64,000 nucleotides of DNA, from contig NZ_JAHHUL010000014.1 of assembly GCF_019008365.1 (NCBI RefSeq), forward strand, positions 1 through 64,000, read 5' to 3'. The notes beneath the pieces are model-generated. The model saw nothing but the letters and a program-made list of their open reading frames with translations, searched no databases and was not told the origin of the DNA. This document shows positions 17,510 to 26,379 of the stretch, in pieces; position 1 is the first letter of the stretch; the number at the start of each line of letters is the position of its first letter. The stretch is from Phosphitispora fastidiosa (GTDB lineage Bacteria > Bacillota > Thermincolia > Thermincolales > UBA2595). The position numbers and the translations under genes were made by a program.

Positions 17510-18478
17510 ATGGAAAAATTCCTGGGAATAGATACGAGTTGCTATACGACTTCCCTTGCTGTTGTCGACGGTGAGGGAAATTTACTTTCTGAGGCCAGAA
17601 AAATACTGGATGTCCGTATTGGCGCAAGAGGCCTTGCCCAGAGTGAGGCGGTATTCCAGCACATCAATAATCTGCCCTTGCTTTTTGAGCACATTGCCAT
17701 AAATACATCCGGAGAGAGTTTTGCCGGAATTGCGGCAAGTGTCCGCCCCAGGCCGGTAAAGAGTTCTTATATGCCGGTATTCAGGGTTGCCGAAAGTTAT
17801 GGAAATTCAATTGCGGCAATGCTGAACATACCTTTTGCGGATGTCTCGCACCAGGAAGGGCATCTGGCAGCAGGTATTATGTCGGCTGGCGGTCCGCGAA
17901 CCGGTGAGTTTCTTGCCATACACCTTTCCGGCGGGACTACCGAACTGCTGCGGGTCAAAAAAGGCGTCCGCCCTGATGAACCAAATTTTGCAATTACTAT
18001 TATCGGCGAAACCAGGGACCTCCACGCCGGGCAGTTTATTGACCGGGTTGGAGTGCGTTTGGGACTTCCCTTTCCGGCAGGACCGCATTTGGAACAGCTG
18101 GCTGCCAAGGCTCAGGGGGAGATAACGGTTCCTTCTTCCGTAAAGGGCTGCGATATCAGCTTTTCGGGACCGGAAGCTGCGGCGCTGCGCCTGGTTGGGC
18201 GTGGTATACCACCGGCTGAAATTGCCAGGGCGGTTGAAAAATGTGTAGCTAACACCCTGGAAAAGGTAATCAGGAAGGCCGTAATGGAGACCGGTATCAG
18301 GGAAGTATTGATAGTGGGCGGAGTTGCGGCAAACCGCTTTATCCGGGAAAGGCTGGGTGAGCGTTTACAGCACGGCACAGTGGGAGCCAGGGTTTATTTC
18401 GCTTCACGGGAACTCAGCGGGGATAATGCAGTCGGGACGGCCCTCCTCGGAATGAGCAGATTTACAAATAAATGGTAG
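17510..18478 (+). CDS. Kae1/TsaD-like domain protein
   Basis: A 322-aa member of the ASKHA superfamily resembling TsaD (tRNA threonylcarbamoyladenosine transferase). The N-terminus FLGIDTSCYTTSLAVVD, the HQEGH metal-binding motif and the LIVGGVAANRFIRERL phosphate motif are present. Sequence around them differs from the canonical housekeeping TsaD, for example there is no clear SGGHT block; the equivalent reads LSGGTTELL. A second Kae1-like paralogue of unknown role is common in Peptococcaceae-like genomes. ATG at 17510 is chosen with GCGGGGTG upstream. It could also be an O-sialoglycoprotein-endopeptidase-type annotation in databases. Confidence 0.8.
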   Translation: MEKFLGIDTSCYTTSLAVVDGEGNLLSEARKILDVRIGARGLAQSEAVFQHINNLPLLFEHIAINTSGESFAGIAASVRPRPVKSSYMPVFRVAESYGNSIAAMLNIPFADVSHQEGHLAAGIMSAGGPRTGEFLAIHLSGGTTELLRVKKGVRPDEPNFAITIIGETRDLHAGQFIDRVGVRLGLPFPAGPHLEQLAAKAQGEITVPSSVKGCDISFSGPEAAALRLVGRGIPPAEIARAVEKCVANTLEKVIRKAVMETGIREVLIVGGVAANRFIRERLGERLQHGTVGARVYFASRELSGDNAVGTALLGMSRFTNKW

Positions 18479-18486
18479 GTTCTTAC

Positions 18487-18511
18487 GCGCATGCGGCTGC
18501 ATGTGCTTTTT
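18487..18511 (+). terminator. probable terminator
   Basis: The stem GCGCATG pairs with CATGTGC around a 6-nt loop and is followed by TTTTTATTTT, 9 nt after the stop of the Kae1-like gene. Confidence 0.7.
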
Positions 18512-18555
18512 ATTTTAAGAAAAGTTTTATATTAGGCAGGAATACCTGGCATAAA

Positions 18556-18572
18556 TGTCGAAATTTGTCGAA
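18556..18572. promoter_or_regulatory. two tandem 0A boxes
   Basis: TGTCGAA occurs perfectly at 18556-18562 and again at 18566-18572, ten bases apart and so on the same DNA face. TGTCGAA is the Spo0A-P recognition heptamer known from Bacillus and Clostridia. The pair lies about 100 bp before the start of the decaheme cytochrome gene. A sigma-H-like -35 (GCAGGAATA, 18536-18544) lies just upstream, without a clean -10. Confidence 0.65.
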
Positions 18573-18669
18573 TGTACTTTTATACAGTTATATGGTAATT
18601 GGATTTGGGGGTGAAAAGTAAGTTATCAGCTATCCGGACCTACTAATAAGCTATAAAGGGGCGAAAAAG

Positions 18670-20445
18670 ATGAGAACATTGCAGCCGCTGTTTTTAAGGG
18701 GGGTTCTGTTTCCGGTTATCATGTTATCTCTGTTCATTAATGTTACCTTTACAGGTCCCGCATTTGCTGATACCACAGGCCCTTCATATGCGAAAATCAG
18801 TCCTGTAGAGGGGGCACAGTTAAGTACGGGAAAAGTTACTATATCTGTTACTGCCAAAGACACTGATAAGGTGAGTGATGCTTCAGTCATTATGAAGGTA
18901 GACGGGAGCGCGGTTTCACCCATAAAAGAGTATGGCTGGCTAAGTGAATGGGAAGACGATTTGACAACGCTAAATATTTATTACCCGGCCAACCTGTCAC
19001 AGGGAGACCATACAATATATGTGGGATCCAAAGACCTTAAGGGGAATTTCACTGAACACACGTGGTCCTTAACAGTGGCGGCGCCGCCGCAGATAACTTC
19101 AAAGACCCCTGTTGAGGGCGCTGTCGTGACTAATTTAAAACCCGAGATTTCAGCTATTGTGAAAAACATTGAGGTAATTGATGCAGACTCTCTGGAAATG
19201 ACTTTCGACGGAAAAAAGGTAAGCCCTGAATTCGATATTGCCACCGGCAGGGTTTCTTTTACACCGTCCGCAGATATTGCCAACGAAGCAGTTCATACGG
19301 TGACTCTGAAGGTCTCCGGTCAATTAGGGAGTACGGTACAGGCCCAATGGACCTTTAAGACAAATACATATGAGGAAATGGCTTTTAGTGTGAATGATGA
19401 AACATGTCAATCCTGCCACCCGCGGTCAGAACACCTGATGACCAACTGTGCCAGCTGTCACGGGACTAATCTGAATGCCGGCAAGCCGGTTTATCCGGTT
19501 GATGATTGTTATAAATGTCATTTCCAATTACCTGGTTATCCGGCTATCTATCACAGCAGCGGATTACCGGTTTATGTGGCGCCGGATCATCCCGTACAGG
19601 CGACCGACAGCTGTACCGCATGCCATAATAAGAATTGGCAGACAGGTATCCCCCAGTATCATAGCATTACAGATACGGCTGACCGTCACTTGACATCATC
19701 TGCCGGTTGCGAGGAATGCCATGCTAAAAGCCTCACCAGGGAACACTACAGAAGGACTGACAGCTCCGGTAACAGCCTGACCTGTAACACCTGTCACACC
19801 AATGAAGCAGCCAAGGTTCAGGATGCTATCACCAATGACGATTCATCATGTGCGGCATGTCACGATTTGGGTGAGTCGGGAGGCCATCCGGCACACGAGG
19901 GAGGGCTGGATGCAGCCTGCCAGACGTGTCATTCGAGCTCGATACTAAGTGAATCCCAGTTTCACAGCCAGAACGGCTGTCAGGTATGCCACAGTGAAAA
20001 TGCACCGGAAATTGTGCAGTATTCTATTGACACCGGCAGCACAAATTGTTTTTCCTGCCACAATGAGGGGCATAATGTTAATATGGTAGCTAAGGTTCCC
20101 GAAGATATACCTTTGTACCCTGGATTTGAGTGGACCGTTCCCCAGGATGCCCGGATCTTTGCAGGGGAGCTCTGGTTTGACAGCCAGTATGCATCTGCCG
20201 GTGCCAAAATAGTCATTTCAGACAGGCTGCAGTCAGTTGATGGGAACGATGTCGCCTTGTGGTATCAACAGGAACTGGGTCAGAACGGTTGGACCAGTGT
20301 AAGGGAAAACATCAATACTGCAGATAATTTCTCAGTAACTTATACTAAGGAAAACAGGATGGTTACTATCAACTTCTATGCAGGAGAAACCCATGATCCG
20401 GCAGATGAATTTATAGGCCATAAAATAGAAATGGTGTATAAATAG
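18670..20445 (+). CDS. secreted decaheme c-type cytochrome with Ig-like N-terminal domains
   Basis: An exported multiheme cytochrome, 591 aa. A signal peptide (hydrophobic to about residue 34, cleavage near AFADTTG) is followed by two Ig/cadherin-like beta domains (about 38-235). Then come ten CxxCH heme sites between residues about 243 and 465 (CQSCH, CASCH, CYKCH, CTACH, CEECH, CNTCH, CAACH, CQTCH, CQVCH, CFSCH) and a C-terminal heme-free domain. Such proteins carry electrons across the Gram-positive wall to minerals or other extracellular acceptors, but the partner here is unknown. GGGGCG precedes ATG. Two 0A boxes lie upstream. Confidence 0.92.
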   Translation: MRTLQPLFLRGVLFPVIMLSLFINVTFTGPAFADTTGPSYAKISPVEGAQLSTGKVTISVTAKDTDKVSDASVIMKVDGSAVSPIKEYGWLSEWEDDLTTLNIYYPANLSQGDHTIYVGSKDLKGNFTEHTWSLTVAAPPQITSKTPVEGAVVTNLKPEISAIVKNIEVIDADSLEMTFDGKKVSPEFDIATGRVSFTPSADIANEAVHTVTLKVSGQLGSTVQAQWTFKTNTYEEMAFSVNDETCQSCHPRSEHLMTNCASCHGTNLNAGKPVYPVDDCYKCHFQLPGYPAIYHSSGLPVYVAPDHPVQATDSCTACHNKNWQTGIPQYHSITDTADRHLTSSAGCEECHAKSLTREHYRRTDSSGNSLTCNTCHTNEAAKVQDAITNDDSSCAACHDLGESGGHPAHEGGLDAACQTCHSSSILSESQFHSQNGCQVCHSENAPEIVQYSIDTGSTNCFSCHNEGHNVNMVAKVPEDIPLYPGFEWTVPQDARIFAGELWFDSQYASAGAKIVISDRLQSVDGNDVALWYQQELGQNGWTSVRENINTADNFSVTYTKENRMVTINFYAGETHDPADEFIGHKIEMVYK

Positions 20446-20465
20446 ATCTTTTTTCTCAAAACCAA

Positions 20466-20495
20466 TTGCATAAATTTTAAGCCCTATGATATACT
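20466..20495 (+). promoter_or_regulatory. promoter of the riboswitch-CDF transcript
   Basis: TTGCAT (20466-20471) and TATACT (20490-20495) with 18-bp spacing place transcription initiation directly before the riboswitch. Confidence 0.55.
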
Positions 20496-20502
20496 TTTAA
20501 TA

Positions 20503-20590
20503 AGGGATCAGGCAGCCGGGTAATCTGGTGAGCCGGGCTTCTATGCAGCAGGATAGCCTGTGGGACCTCAACGGAACCACAGGCTTTATT
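20503..20590 (+). ncRNA. NiCo riboswitch (czcD motif)
   Basis: The leader of the CDF gene contains the two conserved blocks of the NiCo aptamer: AGGGATCAGGCAGCC at about 20503 and GCAGGATAGCC at about 20547. An internal CCGGGT/AGCCGGG pairing region lies between them. The last part (AGCCTGTGG with CCACAGGC, then TTTATT) forms a terminator that overlaps the aptamer. Known NiCo riboswitches bind Ni(II) or Co(II) cooperatively and turn on metal efflux genes, which fits the gene that follows. Recognised by eye from the consensus. Confidence 0.85.
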
Positions 20591-20607
20591 AATTGGGGGG
20601 ATGTCTT

Positions 20608-21795
20608 ATGACGCTTGAACAGCAGACCGCTGAAAAAAAAGCTGTTGCTTTGAGTTCAGTATTTGCCTCAATGTTACTTACAGGTGGGAAAATGGCTGTT
20701 GGGCTGTATACCGGAAGCCTGGGTATACTTTCAGAAGCCGCTCACTCGGCCATGGACCTTTTTGCTGCCCTGGTTACATATTTTGCCGTCAGGGTGTCAG
20801 ACAGACCTGCCGATGAGGAGCATCATTACGGGCACGCCAAGGTGGAGAATTTTTCCGCCCTTATCGAGGCCTTGCTGCTCCTCCTTACCTGTGTGTGGAT
20901 TATTAAGGAAGCCGTAAGCAGGCTGTTTTTTGTACATGTGCCAATTGAGGTGAATGTATGGAGCTTTACTATCCTGGTGGTTTCTATTGTGGTCGATTTT
21001 TCCCGGTCAAGGGCCCTTTCCAGAGCAGCAGAAAAATATAACAGCCAGGCCCTGGAAGCTGATGCTCTGCACTTTTCCAGTGATATTCTGAGCTCGGCTG
21101 TAGTGCTGGTTGGTTTGGTTTTTGCTCGGTTTGGGATAAACTATGCTGACCCGGTGGCAGCGTTTATTGTTGCGGTTATTGTCATTGTGGCCAGTTTGCG
21201 TCTGACCTGGAAAACGGTTAATGCTTTACTTGACAAGGCTCCGCGCGGCCTGGACAGGGATATTGCCACTGAAGTAATGGAGACACCTGGGGTCGTCGGA
21301 GTTCATAAAGTGCGTCTCCGTGAGGCTGGAGGCCGAATTCACGGTGATCTGCATGTGGTTATTGACAGGAACATATCATTTGTGGAAGGGCATCGCATTG
21401 CCTCACTGGTGGAGGAAAAGCTGTCAAGACACAGTAACGATATTTTGGTCCACTTTGAGCCTGAGGATGATTGGGAAGCCGTGAACAGCAGCATTCTTAG
21501 AACAGAACAGGCAGTTATCCGGTTGATGGGTAAGAAGAGTTCGGGAATACTGGGATACCACAGCCTTGTTGTCCGGAGGGGGCCGGGAGGAACTGATGTA
21601 AGCATACATGTTGTCCTGCCCAAGGATATCTCTGTTTCCCGAGCCAGGGAGTACTGTGATGACATTGAACGGGACATTAAGACCGAACTTGATGATGCAA
21701 ATATGCATTTTCATATAGAACCCTGTGAGGGTATTTGTACTGACTGTGAGGTTTGCCCGGACTGTGAAGTAAAGGGTGAAAAGACTAAAAAGTAA
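20608..21795 (+). CDS. cation diffusion facilitator family transporter
   Basis: Inner-membrane divalent-cation/proton antiporter, 395 aa, with about six transmembrane helices in residues 10-210. Metal-site motifs HSAMDLFAAL and DEEHHYGHAK (helix II region) and EADALHFSSDILSS (helix V) are intact. The cytosolic domain is duplicated or extended (two ferredoxin-like segments, about 210-290 and 300-380) and the tail is Cys-rich (CEGICTDCEVCPDCEV), a possible extra metal sensor. The NiCo riboswitch suggests Ni/Co efflux. ATG at 20608 is chosen with GGGGGGA 7 nt upstream. Confidence 0.92.
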   Translation: MTLEQQTAEKKAVALSSVFASMLLTGGKMAVGLYTGSLGILSEAAHSAMDLFAALVTYFAVRVSDRPADEEHHYGHAKVENFSALIEALLLLLTCVWIIKEAVSRLFFVHVPIEVNVWSFTILVVSIVVDFSRSRALSRAAEKYNSQALEADALHFSSDILSSAVVLVGLVFARFGINYADPVAAFIVAVIVIVASLRLTWKTVNALLDKAPRGLDRDIATEVMETPGVVGVHKVRLREAGGRIHGDLHVVIDRNISFVEGHRIASLVEEKLSRHSNDILVHFEPEDDWEAVNSSILRTEQAVIRLMGKKSSGILGYHSLVVRRGPGGTDVSIHVVLPKDISVSRAREYCDDIERDIKTELDDANMHFHIEPCEGICTDCEVCPDCEVKGEKTKK

Positions 21796-21932
21796 CATGT
21801 GGCTTTATTGAGAGTAATATATAAAAACTACGTAAAATGTTAAAGGTAAATAAGATATTTTGACGAATATCATCATATGGCTTTAAAATATCATTATTTA
21901 ACTTTTAAATAGTATTACTTAGTGGAGGTTTA

Positions 21933-23543
21933 ATGGTGTACAGCGGTTGTAAAAAGAAAAGCTACGGAACAGTTAGTTACAGACTTCTCAATAAAAAGGT
22001 TATTGAAGATAATATTGATACATTGATGTCCCTTAACAAAAGAGTCAGTGTAACAGATAGTTTCCCCGGCCTGTTTGGGGTTGATGACAGACAGGTGCTG
22101 CTTTCCTCTGTTTCTCGCTTAAAAAAGACAGTTCTTAATGAAACAGACCCCTACAGGTTTATAAAGGTCAATAATTTACTGTCGATAATTGGAGAAATTT
22201 ATTCCGGGGAACAGTTTGTCTTAAATGAAATAATGGCAGTTACCAGATCCCGTCAGGTGAGTAAGGACATCAAAATCCTTTTTTTGTCTTTCCTTGTTGA
22301 TATCGGGATGGAGGAAGAGATAATTGCGACACTTTTTGATCTTGACGAACTGGCGGAAATGGCTGAGTTTGCAACTGATAACCTGATCGGTCTTATCAGG
22401 GGAGATCTTGGGGATAAGCTGCTTTTCTTACAGGAGTTTGGCGGTTTTGATGACCAGGGGCAGGAGGAAATAATGAAACAGCTTGCTGAGGAAAATACCG
22501 ATGCTGCTGCTGAAATGCTGGGTATTCTGGCATATGCCTATGAAACCGGTATCGCTGCTCCGGCCGTAAGTCTCTTGGGCAAGAATCTCAGGGCGCGAAA
22601 AGTGAGTGTGCTGAATGAACTTGCATCCTGTAATGACAAGTTTATCAGCACCCTGGCCAGGCGCGTCCTCTCAGAGTGTAACAAGGACGGAAGCCGTAAG
22701 CCGTCACGCAGAAAATGGGAAAAACCCTATGGAGAGCTATATGATGCGGTTGTCAGTTCAGTAGATGGACAGGGTAACAGGGCTGTTTGGCTTGCATGGA
22801 CGCTGCCAAACCGAAAGAACAGGATAGTGGCCTTTAATCTGCTATTAAATACAGCTACAGGAATTAAGGACTGTTTTGGTATTCCGGTGCTGACTAAAAA
22901 GGATTTTGAAAACATGATTCAGGAGATATCCCTTAGTGCCGTTGTTTTAAGAAATGACTATAAATACTGCCTGTCCCTGGTTAGAGGGGCTTTGAAAAAA
23001 AACCTTTCAGAAGGATACCGGGTACCCTTGGAGTTTGCTTTTTGGCGCCGGTGTATGGATAATGATATTTATCCTGAGGAATATGTTCCCATATATAATG
23101 ATTTTATTCCTGAGACAGAGAAGCAGATACAGGACTCCTATGACCGCCTGGAGATGCTTTTTGAGGAACGGGAATTTGCGGTTTGGTATGAAGAGACACC
23201 TGAGGTTTATGATACGGCTGAGGAAATTATGGCATTAGCTGACAAAAACACCGGTCAGACCTATGCCAGAAAAGTTATGAAACTGGAGAACCGAATCATT
23301 AATAGGGTGATTAAGCCCCTGCTGCCTGTAATTAAAGAACGTCTCAAGATTACAATCGATTTTCTGCACAGGACGGGCAAAGAGACTCTTGCCAAGGAAG
23401 CAGTTGTTTGCCTGATTACGCTTGACTCTGTACCTATTGAACAGCATCCGTTTATCAGGAGAATGTGTTTTGAGAGCATTTCATCTGCGATAAATAATCT
23501 GAAAAACGGTGTCGATATCAGAGTGGACCCTGAATATATGTAA
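21933..23543 (+). CDS. unknown 536-aa alpha-helical protein
   Basis: I do not recognise this protein. It is predicted soluble, almost entirely alpha-helical and charged, with no signal peptide or membrane helix. Short leucine-rich helix pairs recur, as in HEAT- or TPR-like superhelices. A basic linker (KDGSRKPSRRKWEKPYG) sits near residue 255 and separates two halves. A good ribosome binding site (GTGGAGG, 6 nt before ATG), codon use like the neighbours and a terminator after it show that it is a real single gene. It stands alone between the CDF and cad units. Confidence 0.8.
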   Translation: MVYSGCKKKSYGTVSYRLLNKKVIEDNIDTLMSLNKRVSVTDSFPGLFGVDDRQVLLSSVSRLKKTVLNETDPYRFIKVNNLLSIIGEIYSGEQFVLNEIMAVTRSRQVSKDIKILFLSFLVDIGMEEEIIATLFDLDELAEMAEFATDNLIGLIRGDLGDKLLFLQEFGGFDDQGQEEIMKQLAEENTDAAAEMLGILAYAYETGIAAPAVSLLGKNLRARKVSVLNELASCNDKFISTLARRVLSECNKDGSRKPSRRKWEKPYGELYDAVVSSVDGQGNRAVWLAWTLPNRKNRIVAFNLLLNTATGIKDCFGIPVLTKKDFENMIQEISLSAVVLRNDYKYCLSLVRGALKKNLSEGYRVPLEFAFWRRCMDNDIYPEEYVPIYNDFIPETEKQIQDSYDRLEMLFEEREFAVWYEETPEVYDTAEEIMALADKNTGQTYARKVMKLENRIINRVIKPLLPVIKERLKITIDFLHRTGKETLAKEAVVCLITLDSVPIEQHPFIRRMCFESISSAINNLKNGVDIRVDPEYM

Positions 23544-23556
23544 TATGCCTCGTAGG

Positions 23557-23642
23557 CTCTCGGAAATGACCGGTACAAAGCCTTGAACATAAAGGAAATT
23601 CTATTTCCGAGAGACTTATGCCTCCTAATAGGAGGTTTTTTT
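23557..23642 (+). terminator. double hairpin terminator
   Basis: An 11-bp inverted repeat (CTCTCGGAAAT at 23557, ATTTCCGAGAG at 23603) encloses about 35 nt. It is followed by a compact hairpin CCTCC-TAATA-GGAGG and eight Ts, a strong intrinsic terminator. The first repeat may be a separate structural element. Confidence 0.85.
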
Positions 23643-23688
23643 TGTATTTACAAAATTGTGCGGCTGGTTTACAATAACAGTAGAACAG

Positions 23689-23719
23689 TTGAACAATTGT
23701 TCAAGTAATGAAATATAAT
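23689..23719 (+). promoter_or_regulatory. CadC operator and cad promoter
   Basis: A perfect 16-bp palindrome, TTGAACAATTGTTCAA (23689-23704), covers the -35 region. A TATAAT follows at 23714-23719, 19 bp after TTGAAC. ArsR/CadC-family repressors bind 12-2-12-type palindromes of this kind at their own promoters, so cadC and cadA are probably derepressed by metal. Confidence 0.75.
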
Positions 23720-23737
23720 AGTTACCGGGAGGTATTT

Positions 23738-24097
23738 ATGAGGAAAGCGCTGGACAGGTGTGAGGTAGTTTGTATTAACCATGATGCTGTAAACCGCGTC
23801 CGCAAGGAAATGCTTGATGAAGAGGTAATTAGGAATATTGCCGACATCTTTAAGGCACTGGGGGACCCTAACAGGGTGAAAATTATCAGATTTCTGGCCC
23901 AGGAAGAATTGTGTGTATGTGACTTGGCCCAACTGCTGGGGATGAGTTTATCAGCAGTTTCTCACCAATTGAGGGCGCTGCGCAGCCGCAGGCTGGTGAA
24001 ATTCCGCCGACAGGGGAAAGTAGTATATTATTCACTTGATGATGCCCACATTGTCGGGTTGTTTAACCAGTGCCTGGATCACGTAACTCATGAGTAA
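23738..24097 (+). CDS. cadC: CadC-type ArsR/SmtB metal-responsive repressor
   Basis: Winged-helix repressor, 119 aa. The metal site of Staphylococcus CadC is reproduced: N-terminal CEVVC (C-x3-C, like Cys7/Cys11) and ELCVCDLA (like Cys58/Cys60) make the alpha3N Cd/Pb/Zn sensor. The recognition helix region reads MSLSAVSHQLRALRSRRLV. ATG at 23738 is chosen because GGGAGG lies 6 nt upstream. It is 72 nt before cadA and behind a palindromic operator, so it most likely represses its own operon. Confidence 0.93.
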   Translation: MRKALDRCEVVCINHDAVNRVRKEMLDEEVIRNIADIFKALGDPNRVKIIRFLAQEELCVCDLAQLLGMSLSAVSHQLRALRSRRLVKFRRQGKVVYYSLDDAHIVGLFNQCLDHVTHE

Positions 24098-24169
24098 CCA
24101 AGAGCCGCGATGGATTCTACAGGTATAAAAGCGAGATGGTATTAACTGACATAATTAGGAGGAGAAATT

Positions 24170-26338
24170 ATGAAAAACGGCTATGTTTCTGAAGGGGATG
24201 CAATTGAATCTGGAGTGGCCGGTTCCATGGCCGGGACAAATAATTCTGTAATCGAAATATCTGGAATAGACTGACTGGACTGTGCCGGGAAGCTGGTCAG
24301 AAAAATTGAACAGCTTCCCGGAGTGGCTGAGGTTCAGCTAAATTTTGGAGCAGGTTTGATCAAGGCAGTACACAAAAACACATCAGTTGAGGATATTATC
24401 GGGCTTATCAAGTCCAATGGATATGATGCCAGGGTCCAGGGTGGGGCCCGGGATGCTGCCAAGCCTGCCGGAAAACCCGGAATCAGGATGATTTTGGCCG
24501 GGTTCTCCGGTCTAATGCTGGGAGCGGGGTTGGTATCCGAATGGGCTTGGACTGCTGGTGATTTTCAAGTATTTTTATATGCCGCGGCTATGGCTTCAGG
24601 GGGGTATTTCGTTTACAAAACAGCACTAAACTCACTTAAGAGCCTAATTCTGGATATGAATGTTCTGATGAGTATTTCATCTATTGGAGCAGTATTTTTG
24701 GGACTATGGTCAGAGGGAGCGACAGTGGTGTTCCTGTTCAGTGTGGGTAACCTGCTTCAGGCATATACCATTGAAAAAACACGGGATTCAATAAAAAAAA
24801 TGATGCAGCTGGCGCCGAAGGAAGCAAGAGTAATCACAGATGACGGAAGCGAAACCATGATGCCGGCGGAAACAGTTAATGTTGGGGATATGATTCTGGT
24901 GAAGCCGGGAGAGAGCATACCTGTGGACGGAACTGTAACCAAAGGCCTGTCCTGGGTGAACCAGGCTTCAATAACAGGTGAGTCCAAACCGGTGGAAAAA
25001 ACTGAAGGGGAAGAGGTTTTTGCGGGTTCCCTTAATAATGAGGGGAGTCTTTTTATTAAATGTACCCATCTGGCTGCAGACAGCACTCTGGCAAAAATGA
25101 TCCAGATGGTTGAAGAGGCACAGGCTAAAAAGGCGCCTTCACAGCAGTTGGTTGATGTCTTTGCCAGGTATTATACCCCTGCAGTCATTATAGGTGCGGT
25201 TTTAGTTGTTGCAATACCTGTGCTGCTGCTGGGCCTGCCCTTTGCAGATTGGTTCTACAAGGCCCTGGTACTCCTGGTTATTTCGTGCCCCTGTGCACTG
25301 GTTATTTCCACTCCGGTATCTATAGTGTCAGCAATCGGCAATGCAGCGAGAAACGGTGTCTTAATCAAGGGCGGCATCTACCTGGAGGCTCTCGGAAAGG
25401 TAAAAAACATTGCTTTTGACAAAACCGGGACCATAACAACAGGTATGATGAGTGTGACAGACGTCTACCCTGTTAATGGTATTGACAGTAAGCAGCTTTT
25501 ACAGGCCGCAGGCGCTGTGGAGCGGTTTTCCGAACATCCTCTGGCCAGGTCGGTGATGGCTGAAGTATCAAAAAGGAAAATATCTCTGCCAGATTCGGAT
25601 TCCTTCCGCTCATTTCCCGGGAAGGGCGCCGTATGCAAGGTGGAAGGCAGAGAAATTTATGCCGGAAACAAGCGGCTGCTAACTGAGCTGAGCATTCCAT
25701 TTGAGGAAATTGCACAGATGGAAGCAGCTCTGGAGAACGCAGGGAAATCAATCATATTTGTCACAACCTCAAGAAGGCTGCTGGGTATTTTGGGGATAGA
25801 GGATATTCCCCGGGCTTTAGCGGGGGATGCCCTAAAGCAGCTGCAGCAGCTCGGCATTGAGAGGATTGTTATGCTCAGCGGGGATAATGAGGCTACTGCG
25901 GCTAATATTGCCGGAAGATTGGGGATTAAAGAATACTGTTCCAATCTGCTTCCTGATGATAAGGTCAGGGAAGTGGAGGCCCTCACCCGGGAAGGTGTGA
26001 CAGTAATGGTTGGGGACGGGGTAAATGATGCCCCGGCTCTGGCAGTTGCCAATGTGGGTATAGCCATGGGAGCGGCAGGCACTGATACAGCCTTGGAAAC
26101 GGCGGATGTGGCCCTGATGAATGACGAACTACTGCATATTCCAGCTGTAATTAAACTCGGCAGAAGGACAAGGACAATTATCGGACAGAATGTTGTCACA
26201 GCTGTTGCCTTGAAGCTGATATTCCTGGTGCTGACACTTGCCGGGATATCAAATCTCTGGATGGCGGTGTTTGCTGATACGGGGGCTTCGGTTTTGGTGA
26301 CCCTTAATGGGATGAGGTTGGCCCGCCACCGCTTTTAA
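24170..26338 (+). CDS. cadA: Cd/Zn/Pb-type P1B ATPase with in-frame UGA (probable selenocysteine) in its HMA domain
   Basis: Metal-exporting P-type ATPase, 722 aa when the UGA at 24272-24274 (codon 35) is read through. The start ATG at 24170 has AGGAGGA 6 nt upstream. The N-terminal HMA domain (about 28-95) reads GID-UGA-LDCAGK, so the stop replaces the first Cys of the metal-binding CxxC. Eight transmembrane helices carry SCPCALVIS (C373/C375), DKTGT (D417 phosphorylated), EHPLARSV and GDGVNDAPA. An 11-bp hairpin begins 10 nt after UGA. The rest is intact and shows no decay. A plain nonsense mutation, with translation from a downstream start, is the alternative. Confidence 0.85.
24285..24321 (+). 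promoter_or_regulatory. candidate bacterial SECIS element in cadA
   Basis: A perfect 11-bp stem, CCGGGAAGCTG with CAGCTTCCCGG, closes a 15-nt loop that starts with G (GTCAG). It begins 10 nt after the UGA codon, so the loop lies about 21 nt downstream, inside the window known for bacterial SECIS elements, which need a guanine at the start of the apical loop. Binding by SelB is inference. Confidence 0.65.
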
Positions 26339-26379
26339 AAATATTGTGAATGTAGGGGAAAATGCTCCCTGACATCGTT

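Noticed and set aside
24323-26338. CadA starting at 24323, without its first 51 codons
   Set aside because: That start has no ribosome binding site and cuts the HMA domain. The ATG at 24170 with AGGAGGA, and the UGA in the Cys position, explain the frame better.
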